A stretch of DNA of 57,444 nt from assembly GCF_000372645.1 (NCBI RefSeq), contig NZ_APMP01000029.1:1-57444 (forward strand), given 5' to 3'. The position numbers and the translations under genes were made by a program. Under the pieces are notes generated by a model. The model had not been told where the DNA came from. It was given only the letters and a program-made list of their open reading frames with translations, and ran no database searches. Origin of the DNA: Caulobacter vibrioides OR37. Lineage in GTDB: Bacteria > Pseudomonadota > Alphaproteobacteria > Caulobacterales > Caulobacteraceae. Shown one piece after another: positions 28,920-38,815 of this stretch; position 1 is the stretch's first letter, and the number at the start of each line of letters is the position of its first letter.

Positions 28920-29399
28920 ATGGCCGCCGTCACTGTCTGGATCGCCAGCCTCTGCCGTCCCGATCCGGGCTATGGCGGCTGGTCCTGGGTGCGCAGGACC
29001 GAGGGCGAGACGGGCGCGGCGGCGATCAAGGGCGCGGCCGGCGGCGAGCGCCGCACGAACGGCGCGCGGATGAGCCTCACGGCCCTGACCGAGGCGCTGG
29101 CGGCGCTGTCGGATCTGCCCGCCGACGCCTCGGTGACCCTGCGCTTTCTCGATCCGGACCTGGCCGGCCACCTGGTCGACGCCCACGGCCACTACGCCAC
29201 CGCCGAGGCCGACGCCTGGAGCGCCGCCCGCCAGGCCGTCGCCGCCCGCCCCATGCTGGAGATGGTTCCGGCCGCGCCCAGCGAACCGGCCAGCGGTTTC
29301 CTGAACGCCTGGGCCGAGTTCGGCCTGGACACCTCGCGGTCGCGGGGCAGCTTCAAGGCCGCCATCCCCAAGCCGAACCTGCTGAAGTTCCCGGGCTGA
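28920..29399 (+). CDS. RNase H-fold-like protein lacking catalytic residues
   Basis: 159 residues. The N-terminal 75 resemble RNase HI: a first strand VTVWIASLCRPDPGYGGWSW, a second strand, and a helix TNGARMSLTALTEALAAL like the TNNRMELMAAIEAL helix of RNase HI. The catalytic Glu of that helix is Ser here and the first-strand Asp is absent, so activity is not expected. The C-terminal segment (AWSAARQAVAARPMLEMVP) is helical. The ATG at 28920 has GGAG eight bases upstream. A sigma-54 promoter lies upstream. The fold assignment is by pattern reading. Confidence 0.6.
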   Translation: MAAVTVWIASLCRPDPGYGGWSWVRRTEGETGAAAIKGAAGGERRTNGARMSLTALTEALAALSDLPADASVTLRFLDPDLAGHLVDAHGHYATAEADAWSAARQAVAARPMLEMVPAAPSEPASGFLNAWAEFGLDTSRSRGSFKAAIPKPNLLKFPG

Positions 29400-29405
29400 A
29401 GCCCC

Positions 29406-29774
29406 CTATCGCACGATCAGATCCGCCGTCGCCGCGTTGCAGGCGAACGGGATGTCGTACAGCGTCGCCAGCCGGATCAGCGCCTTGATGTCGACGTCGT
29501 GCGGCTGGGGCGACAGCGGATCGACGAAGAAGACCAGCACGTCCAGCCGCCCCTCGGCGATCATCGCGCCCAGCTGCTGATCGCCGCCCAGGGGACCGCT
29601 CTTCAGGCGCACCAGGTTCAGGTGCGGCAGCGCCTCCAGGATCCGGCCGCCGGTCGTGCCGGTGGCGAACAGCGCCTTGTCCTTCAAAAAGCCTTCGTGC
29701 GCCTCGGCCCAGGCGACCAGGGCGGCCTTCTTGTCGTCGTGGGCCACGAGACCGATGGCGAGGGGGCGGGACAT
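29406..29774 (-). CDS. mgsA: Methylglyoxal synthase
   Basis: 122 residues, close to the usual MgsA length; converts dihydroxyacetone phosphate to methylglyoxal. Family motifs are [15 protein letters not shown] near the N-terminus, [10 protein letters not shown] in the phosphate-binding loop, [17 protein letters not shown] with the catalytic Asp, and [16 protein letters not shown] with the substrate-binding His. It converges with the RNase H-like gene, whose stop is 6 bp away. Confidence 0.96.
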   Translation of the reverse strand: MSRPLAIGLVAHDDKKAALVAWAEAHEGFLKDKALFATGTTGGRILEALPHLNLVRLKSGPLGGDQQLGAMIAEGRLDVLVFFVDPLSPQPHDVDIKALIRLATLYDIPFACNAATADLIVR

Positions 29775-29955
29775 GGACGACTCCGAAACAGGACGGCCGC
29801 GCGGTCAAGGCGCGCCCGCGCGGCGATAATGGGCGCCCGGCGGCGCCCGCGACTTGAGCACGGGACGCGGCGCGCGACTTTCCGCGCCCCCTCCCCTTGC
29901 ATAGCGCGCGGCGAAGGTTCGTCCTACCGGCCTTGAACACGAGGGGAAGAGGGCG

Positions 29956-31185
29956 ATGACCAAGCAAACCTTTGGCGAAACGGCGCTGGGACGCCGATCC
30001 TTCCTGCGCGGCGCGGCCTTCGTCGCCGCGGCGGCGCCGATCCTGACCGAAACCCATCTGGCCCTGGCGGCGGAGACCAAGGCCCCGCCGTCGGGCATGG
30101 CCCTGCACGGCCAGAGCCCGAACGTCCCGCCGCCCGGCTCGGTGCTGATCAACGCCAATGAAAACCCGCTGGGCCCGTCCAAGGCCGCGCTCGAGGCGAT
30201 CGCGCGCGTGGCGCCGCTGGCCGGGCGCTATGATCTCAACGGCGAGACGGACCTGCTGGCGCGGACCTTCGCGGCCCAGAGCGGCCTCAAACCCGAGAAC
30301 GTCACGGTCTATGCCGGCTCGTCCGAGCCGCTGCACTACAGCGTCCTGGCCTTCACCTCGCCCAGCAAGAGCTTCGTCACGGCCGATCCGTCCTACGAGG
30401 CGGGCATGTACGCCGCCATGACCAGCCGGGCCAAGATCGTCAAGGTTCCCCTGACGGCGGACTGCGCCCACGACGTCAAGGCGATGGTCGCCGCCGATCC
30501 GAACGCCGGCGTCATCTATATCTGCAACCCCAACAATCCGACCGGCACCCTGACGACCAAGCAGGACATCGTCTGGGCGCTGGACAACAAACCGGCGGGC
30601 GCGATCCTGCTGGTCGACGAGGCCTATATCCACCTGACCGACGCGCCGGACACGCTGGACCTGGTGGCGGCGGGCAAGGACCTGATCGTCCTGCGCACCT
30701 TCTCGAAGATCTACGGCATGGCCGGCATTCGCTGCGGCTTCGCCGTGGCGCGGCCCGACCTCCTGGCCAAGCTGGCGCCGTTCGGCCAGAACGCCATGCC
30801 GGTCACCGCCTCGGCCGCCGCCCGCGCCTCGCTGGAGGAGCCCGGCCTGGTCGCGACGCGCAAGAAGATCATCGGCGACACCCGCCGCGACACCCTGGGC
30901 TGGCTAAAGGCGAACGGCTTCAAGGTGATCGGCGACCCGCGGACCAACTGCTTCATGATCGACACCGGCCGCGACGGGCGCGGCGTCATCGCGGCCATGA
31001 AGGCCAAGGGCGTCTATATCGGCCGCACCTGGCCGATCTGGCCCAACGCCGTCCGCGTCTCGGTCGGCACGCCAGAGGAGATGGCCAAGTTCAAGGTGGC
31101 GTTCAAAGAGGTGATGGCCGCCAAGCCGATGGCGCTGGGCGACCATGTCCAGCACGCCGAGCTGAACTATTACGCGACGCTGTAG
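29956..31185 (+). CDS. Tat-exported pyridoxal phosphate aminotransferase (HisC-like)
   Basis: 409 residues. The leader MTKQTFGETALGRRSFLRGA has a clean twin-arginine motif (RRSFLRG), so a folded, PLP-loaded enzyme is probably exported to the periplasm. The mature part is a fold type I aminotransferase of the histidinol-phosphate class: NANENPLGPS, YAGSSEPLHY, CNPNNPTGT, VDEAYIHL and the PLP lysine Lys251 in TFSKIYGMAGIRCGF, then the C-terminal Arg-binding region. The substrate is unknown; a role in histidine synthesis is unlikely outside the cytosol. Confidence 0.9.
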   Translation: MTKQTFGETALGRRSFLRGAAFVAAAAPILTETHLALAAETKAPPSGMALHGQSPNVPPPGSVLINANENPLGPSKAALEAIARVAPLAGRYDLNGETDLLARTFAAQSGLKPENVTVYAGSSEPLHYSVLAFTSPSKSFVTADPSYEAGMYAAMTSRAKIVKVPLTADCAHDVKAMVAADPNAGVIYICNPNNPTGTLTTKQDIVWALDNKPAGAILLVDEAYIHLTDAPDTLDLVAAGKDLIVLRTFSKIYGMAGIRCGFAVARPDLLAKLAPFGQNAMPVTASAAARASLEEPGLVATRKKIIGDTRRDTLGWLKANGFKVIGDPRTNCFMIDTGRDGRGVIAAMKAKGVYIGRTWPIWPNAVRVSVGTPEEMAKFKVAFKEVMAAKPMALGDHVQHAELNYYATL

Positions 31186-31549
31186 GGGCGACGCGCCTCG
31201 ATCCCGCTCCCCTTGCGTGGCCCGGAGGGCCGCGCGAGGGGGCGCGTTGCGTCAGCTGAAGGGCCTTTCAAGCCCTCATCCGTCAGCTTCGCTGACACCT
31301 TCTCCCGCAGGGGGAGAAGGGGCTCTTTAGGGAGCCGACCCTGGTCGGATACTTCAAAGACCGACCTCCCCGGCGAATGCCGGGGCCCAGATTCATCTGA
31401 GGCGGCTGTAGGTGAGGCGACGTCGCGCGGCGCGCGTCGGACGGCGACCGGCGGGCTCGATCTGGATCCCGGCATTCGCCGGGAAGGTCGGATTTTGGGA
31501 AAGGCGAGAGACTGTTCGCGACCCCCGGGTAGCACGTTTAGACTTCTCG
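31186..31549. other. 364-bp repeat-rich spacer
   Basis: No gene is supported. It holds the hairpins GTCAGC TTC GCTGAC and CTTCTCCC GCAG GGGGAGAAG at about 31280-31320 and the long inverted repeat at 31361-31491. Such clusters are typical extragenic repeats between genes of this GC-rich genus. Confidence 0.6.
31361..31491. repeat. Long imperfect inverted repeat, about 33-bp arms
   Basis: The left arm (31361-31393, CCGACCTCCCCGGCGAATGC onward) is the near reverse complement of the right arm (31459-31491, ending CGCCGGGAAGGTCGG), with about 65 bp between. Each arm also contains its own CCGGC/GCCGG hairpin. Confidence 0.7.
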
Positions 31550-32377
31550 CTAGTGGCTGTCCGCGAGCCAATGTGGGGAGCGCGACGGATCGTATTGGGT
31601 CACCTGATATTCCGGTCCGATCTCACGCGCGATGGCGCCGCCAAGGGTGATTGTTCCTTCGTGCGAACAGTAAACGATCCACTCATTTCCAGGAGCGGTC
31701 CAGAAGCCCTCTGCGCCGGTGTAGGAGAGCACTGCCGCCGCTCCGTCTAGCTCGTAGCTCTCGTCGTATTCGCGAAGCTCGATCACCCGCCTAACGGCGT
31801 TCGCGGAAAAGAACTTCTTGATCCGCGCCTGCAATTGAACGTCGTCGACACGGTCCAACTCTAGGGCCACAAGGGAAGCATGGGTCTTTTCGGAAAGCGG
31901 ATACCAATACCCGTCGGGGGCTCCCCAAGTCGCTGCGATCGCCTCACGCCATTGATGGACCGCCCTAGCATCTAGAACGCGGCGGTAGAATAGCGGCTTC
32001 ACCTGGGCCAGTTCCGACGCGGTCACGCTCATGAAGAGCGACGCCAGGACCTCGCGCTCGTCCGCCATAGCGCGTTGCTGGATTGGGTTTGCCATCGGTC
32101 TTGTTCGATCCGAGGTCGCATTGCGCGCGAGATGGACGAGAAGCGTGCGAAGTTGTTCGCAGTCGGGAAGCGCGTCGGCGTCTAGCGTCTCAATATGGTC
32201 GAGCACCGTCTGTGCGACATTATAGCGAGGAAAGACCGCATAGGCCTCATCCGTGTAGTCGGGCCCGTCTCGATCACGGTCGCCCCGTACCATCAGCGAA
32301 TAGATGTCGGCCCAATGGTCGAACCGCTCCATGCAGGTGCGACGCGCGAACGTTTGTAGTTTTAGCGCCGCGTCCAT
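31550..32377 (-). CDS. Orphan hypothetical protein, 275 residues
   Basis: I do not recognise the family. It is soluble, acidic and rich in Trp, Tyr and Arg, with an N-terminal LKLQTFARRTCMERFDHWAD segment, a central TWGAPDGYWYPLSEKTH and a C-terminal YTGAEGFWTAPGNEWIVYCS plus GTITLGGAIA strands. There is no signal peptide or membrane helix. Base composition is visibly less GC-rich than neighbours and it lies beside repeats, so it may be a recent insertion. The ATG at 32377 has a CGGGAGATTT ribosome site. Confidence 0.75.
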   Translation of the reverse strand: MDAALKLQTFARRTCMERFDHWADIYSLMVRGDRDRDGPDYTDEAYAVFPRYNVAQTVLDHIETLDADALPDCEQLRTLLVHLARNATSDRTRPMANPIQQRAMADEREVLASLFMSVTASELAQVKPLFYRRVLDARAVHQWREAIAATWGAPDGYWYPLSEKTHASLVALELDRVDDVQLQARIKKFFSANAVRRVIELREYDESYELDGAAAVLSYTGAEGFWTAPGNEWIVYCSHEGTITLGGAIAREIGPEYQVTQYDPSRSPHWLADSH

Positions 32378-32516
32378 GCGAAATCTCCCGTCCTCGATGC
32401 ACCTCGAGGCTTATCGCTCATCGGTCAAGCCTAACTTTCGGGGCGTCCCCGACCCCCCGCCTCGCCCCTCAAAGCGTCCGCTCTCCGGCGCCAGATCCTT
32501 GCCGCTGACGCCCCCC

Positions 32517-34121
32517 CTACGCCCGCTCCTTGGTCCGCTCGAAGCGGACCTTCGGGTACTTCTCGGCGACATAGCCGATCTCCCAGGCGCTCTTGCCCAG
32601 GAAGACCGGGGCCTCGTCGATGTCCTGGCCCATGGCCGACTTGTGCTTGCTCACGAAGTCCTCGACGTCGGCGCGGTCGCCGACCAGCCAGCGGGCCTCG
32701 GCGTAAGGGCTGTTCTCGAAGATCACTTCCAGCTGGTACTCGTTGGCCAGGCGGTCGGCCATGACCTCGAACTGCAGCTGGCCCACGGCGCCGACGATGA
32801 AGTCGCTGCCGATCATCGGCCGGAACAGCTGGGTGACGCCCTCCTCGGCCAGGCCTTCGAGCGCCTTCTTCAGGTGCTTGGCCTTCAGCGGGTCCTTGAC
32901 CCGCACGCGGCGCAGGATTTCCGGCGCGAAGTTGGGTAGGCCGGCGAAGCGCAGCAGGCCGCTCTCGGACAGGCTGTCGCCCACCCGCAGCACGCCGTGG
33001 TTCGGGATGCCGATGACGTCGCCGGCATAGGCCTCCTCGGCCAGCTCGCGGTCGGAGGCGAAGAACATGATCGGCGCGTTGACGCTCATCTGGCGGCCGG
33101 TGTTCTGGGCCTTCAGCTTCATGCCGCGCGTGAACTTGCCGCTGGTCAGGCGCAGCATGGCGATGCGGTCGCGGTGATTGGGGTCCATGTTGGCCTGGAC
33201 CTTGAACACGAAGCCCGAGACCTCCTTGTCGCCGGGTTCGACCTCGGCCGGCTCGCCGCCCTTCTCGGCCTTCATGGTCTTGGGAGCGGGGGCGTAGGCG
33301 CCGATGCCGGCCAAGAGCTGCTTGACCCCGAAGTGGCGCAAGGCCGAGCCGAAGAACACCGGCGTCATGTGCCCTTCCAGGAACGACTGGAGGTCGAACG
33401 ACGGATAGCCGCCGCCGACCAGCTCGGCCTGCTCTTCCAGCTCGGCCTTCTCGGCGTCTTCCAGGAACTGGCTGATCGAGTTGCCGTCGAAGGCGACCGG
33501 CTCGGGATGGCCCTCGTCGTCGGCCGCGCCGCCGGTCCGCTTGGCGTAGGGGATGAACGCGCCCTCGCGCAAGTCCAGCATCCCCTTGAAGCGCCCGCCC
33601 GAACCGGCCGGCCAGTACAGCGGCGCCGGATCCAGGGCCAGCTTCGAGGCGATCTCGTCCAGAAGCTCGATCGGATCCTGGGCCTCGCGGTCCATCTTGT
33701 TGATGAAGGTGATGATCGGGATGTCGCGCAGGCGGCAGACCTCGAACAGCTTCAGGGTCTGGGGCTCGATGCCCTTGGCGGCGTCCAGCACCATGATGGC
33801 CGCGTCGGCGGCGGTCAGGGTGCGATAGGTGTCTTCCGAGAAGTCCTCGTGGCCCGGCGTGTCCAGCAGGTTGAACATCTTGCCGTCATGGTCGAACGTC
33901 ATGACCGAGGCGCTGACCGAGATGCCGCGCTCGCGCTCGATCTTCATCCAGTCCGACCGGGTGCGGCGGTTCTCGCCCCGCGCGCGCACCGCGCCGGCGG
34001 CCCGGATCGCCCCGCCGGCCAACAGGATGTTTTCCGTCAGGGTCGTCTTGCCGGCGTCGGGGTGACTGATGATGGCGAAGGTGCGCCGACGGGCGGCCTG
34101 AAGAGCGGTGGGAGAGGTCAT
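32517..34121 (-). CDS. prfC: Peptide chain release factor 3
   Basis: 534 residues; a GTPase that recycles RF1/RF2 after peptide release. G-domain motifs are SHPDAGKTT (G1), the RGISVSAS switch (G2), LLDTPGHEDF (G3) and FINKMD (G4), followed by the RF3 domain II/III. ATG at 34121 gives MTSPTALQAARRRTFAIISH, matching E. coli RF3 at its start; the upstream in-frame GTG is not used. It follows the TonB-dependent receptor gene by 57 bp on the same strand. Confidence 0.97.
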   Translation of the reverse strand: MTSPTALQAARRRTFAIISHPDAGKTTLTENILLAGGAIRAAGAVRARGENRRTRSDWMKIERERGISVSASVMTFDHDGKMFNLLDTPGHEDFSEDTYRTLTAADAAIMVLDAAKGIEPQTLKLFEVCRLRDIPIITFINKMDREAQDPIELLDEIASKLALDPAPLYWPAGSGGRFKGMLDLREGAFIPYAKRTGGAADDEGHPEPVAFDGNSISQFLEDAEKAELEEQAELVGGGYPSFDLQSFLEGHMTPVFFGSALRHFGVKQLLAGIGAYAPAPKTMKAEKGGEPAEVEPGDKEVSGFVFKVQANMDPNHRDRIAMLRLTSGKFTRGMKLKAQNTGRQMSVNAPIMFFASDRELAEEAYAGDVIGIPNHGVLRVGDSLSESGLLRFAGLPNFAPEILRRVRVKDPLKAKHLKKALEGLAEEGVTQLFRPMIGSDFIVGAVGQLQFEVMADRLANEYQLEVIFENSPYAEARWLVGDRADVEDFVSKHKSAMGQDIDEAPVFLGKSAWEIGYVAEKYPKVRFERTKERA

Positions 34122-34178
34122 GGGCGCGGGGTTAGCTTCCCGCGCCCGTTTTGTCACCTTCCGCCGCGTCGCGGCCCT

Positions 34179-36584
<2,406 letters not shown>

Positions 36585-36803
36585 CGGACGCCCCGAGCAA
36601 TTGAACTTCGGCGCGGGGTAACGAGCGTGCTTGTCGGATCGGCGACGGTTCGATGAAGTTCCGAACACCAAGCCGCTTTCGCGGGCAAACGACGCCAAGG
36701 AATGCGTCAAAATCCCCCTATTCGAAGAGTGGGTTTGGAGTCATGCTTCCCGGATCGCGTATCGACGGCGTCAGATCGTCGAGCGGATGGAGGAAATGGA
36801 AAG

Positions 36804-36941
36804 ATGGCCCTGCTTGACCATCATCGTGCTCACGGCCGGCAACACCCAGCCGGCAGCGCCCTGTGCATCGGCCTCACGCTGGCCGGCCTGACCGCCCTGG
36901 CGGTCGTGCTCAGTTGGATGATGACGTTCGTCGGCTCGTAA
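36804..36941 (+). CDS. Small single-pass membrane protein, 45 residues
   Basis: ATG at 36804 with GGAGGAAATGGAAAG just upstream opens a 45-residue frame that ends in one clear membrane helix (ALCIGLTLAGLTALAVVLSW, then MMTFVGS). The helix and ribosome site support it; there is no family match. It is divergent from the receptor gene. Confidence 0.5.
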   Translation: MALLDHHRAHGRQHPAGSALCIGLTLAGLTALAVVLSWMMTFVGS

Positions 36942-36974
36942 GCGCGAATCGAACGCAAGCGCCGGACGACGGCG

Positions 36975-37355
36975 TCAGGCGGCCAGTCGCCGCCAGACCT
37001 GCCGATCGGCTTCGAGATTGGTCAGGGCGCCGGACTTCTGGCGCTCTAGCAGCGTGCCCATGACCTCGATGCCGAGCTGGGCGTAACGCACTTGCACGTC
37101 CGCGACCCGGCAGCCGCGTCCGGGCGCGACGAACAGCGCCGCGTTGATGTCCGGCGCCTTCAGCACCATCAGCGCCGCCAGCCGCGAGACCTTTTCCACG
37201 TCCTTGTGATGCAGCAGCGGCTCGGCGGCGAACAGCTCCCGGCCCAGTTCCGAGACATAGTTCAGCGAAAGCTTCGCGAACCGATCGCGCGTCATCGGCG
37301 GCGTCAGTTCGTTGGCGTCGAAGCTGAGGACGACGTCATTCATCAGGAAAAGCAT
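36975..37355 (-). CDS. Conserved hypothetical protein, about 126 residues
   Basis: I do not recognise a domain. The protein is soluble and mostly helical (TRDRFAKLSLNYVSELGREL, RQKSGALTNLEADRQVWRRL). Codon choice is normal for the region. An alternative start at ATG 37343 would shorten it by four residues. It lies upstream of the small membrane gene and converges with it. Confidence 0.6.
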   Translation of the reverse strand: MLFLMNDVVLSFDANELTPPMTRDRFAKLSLNYVSELGRELFAAEPLLHHKDVEKVSRLAALMVLKAPDINAALFVAPGRGCRVADVQVRYAQLGIEVMGTLLERQKSGALTNLEADRQVWRRLAA

Positions 37356-37505
37356 GATGGATACTGGACTGGCTGTGCGTCGCGGCGGGCGCGTTTCAGG
37401 AACCCGCCCAGAATGCCCCGGCGCGCTTTAGGTCCGGTGTAGGAACAGAGTTAACGCCGCGCATGGGTGGCGCCGTCCACAGGCGTTCCACCTGAAAGAC
37501 GTGAA

Positions 37506-37835
37506 TCAGGCCTCGACGGCCTCGGTCAGGAAATGACGGCCGTCCTTGTCCTCGATCTCGATGATCCAGAGGTCGGGGTCGATCCGCGCCGCCCGCTGGG
37601 CATAGGCGTCGAGGTCGGGCTCGAATTCCGACCGAACCGGCTGCATCCAGAAGCGCTCGCCATCGCCGCGCGTGGCCTCGCTGTAGAGGCGCGCGGTTCC
37701 GGCCCGTCGGTCGACAACCTTCACCAGCACGGCGCCAGCGCGGGCGTCGCCCTTGCGGGCGACCATGGCGAAGGCGCCGCCCAGCTCGGCCCGGCGGATC
37801 AGCGCCCCGACCCAGATGTCCGTGGAAAGTAGCAT
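37506..37835 (-). CDS. DUF1491 family protein
   Basis: 109 residues matching DUF1491: TDIWVGALIRRAELGGAFAM, then ARKGDARAGAVLVKV, then the GERFWMQP block and RIDPDLWIIEIEDKDGRHFL. Small cytosolic proteins of this family are confined largely to alphaproteobacteria and have no known function. It is divergent from the exported hypothetical gene at 37902. Confidence 0.85.
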   Translation of the reverse strand: MLLSTDIWVGALIRRAELGGAFAMVARKGDARAGAVLVKVVDRRAGTARLYSEATRGDGERFWMQPVRSEFEPDLDAYAQRAARIDPDLWIIEIEDKDGRHFLTEAVEA

Positions 37836-37901
37836 GATAACCGAACCGCAACCCGAGCTCGTCTAGAACCCGCTTCCTCGAAGAGCTTCACCCATAGGCC
37901 A

Positions 37902-38792
37902 ATGACGTCCGTTCAGCATCATAAAGGTCGCGCGCGCCGCTGGATCGCGGCGGCGCTGGGCCTCTCGGCCCTGGCCGCGCCGGCCGCGTCGATGGCCGCC
38001 AACGCCGGCGACCAGCTGTACGAGCGCACCCTGATGACGGCCGCCGACGGTCGCTGCCGCCTCTTCGCCCCCGCCATTTCCGCCGCTCTCGACGCGGCGC
38101 GAGCCCAGGCGCGCGGCGCGACCCTGCGCTCGGGCGCCAGCGAGCAGCAGGTCCAGGCCCTCGAGCAGCGCGCCCGAGCCAAGGCCGACGGCGCGGCCTG
38201 CAATTCGCCGGACCTGACGACGGCCGCGACCCGCGTGAAGAAGGCGTTCGAGGGCTACGCCCAGATGCAGACCATGACCTATCCGGGCGACGTGGCCTCC
38301 TGGAAGGCCGAGCGGGCGGTGTCGGCGACCATCCCCGTCTGGCGTCTGTCGCAGCTGTCGGCCTTCGGCGCCGATCGGCTGATGTTCGGCCTGGCCGGGC
38401 GCGCCAAGGCCGTGACCGCCGTGGCGACCTTCGAGAACGGTCAGCGCCCCTACGCGGCCCGGATCATCGTGCGCGACACCAATCGCACCCAGGGCCCCTA
38501 TATCGACCCGCGCGGCGGCCGGGCCCTCAGCGCCAAGGTCGCCCCGCGCAACGCCAGCCTGGTCTTCACCGCCGAAACCCGCGAGGAGGCGCCGGCCACC
38601 CTGCTGCCGGTCGGCGCCAAGACCGGCCTGGCGTTCCGCTTCCCCACGGCTGTCGCCGACGCCATGTCGGAGCTGGACCCCCGCGAGGCCGTGACCGTCG
38701 AGTTCGCCTTTCCCGGACGCGGCGACGAAATGACCCGCCGCGCCTATGTCGAGGTCGGGGACTTCGCGGCCGGTCGGGCCTTTCTGCGTTAG
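37902..38792 (+). CDS. Exported conserved hypothetical protein, 296 residues
   Basis: An N-terminal signal peptide (RWIAAALGLSALAAPAASMA) precedes about 260 residues with an Ala- and Arg-rich helical part carrying two Cys (GRCRLF and GAACNS), followed by a beta-rich C-terminal part (AVTVEFAFPGRGDEMTRRAY). I do not recognise the family. It converges with divJ, with 23 bp between the stops. Confidence 0.7.
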   Translation: MTSVQHHKGRARRWIAAALGLSALAAPAASMAANAGDQLYERTLMTAADGRCRLFAPAISAALDAARAQARGATLRSGASEQQVQALEQRARAKADGAACNSPDLTTAATRVKKAFEGYAQMQTMTYPGDVASWKAERAVSATIPVWRLSQLSAFGADRLMFGLAGRAKAVTAVATFENGQRPYAARIIVRDTNRTQGPYIDPRGGRALSAKVAPRNASLVFTAETREEAPATLLPVGAKTGLAFRFPTAVADAMSELDPREAVTVEFAFPGRGDEMTRRAYVEVGDFAAGRAFLR

Positions 38793-38815
38793 GACAGCGC
38801 GCTTCGGAAAGCTGG

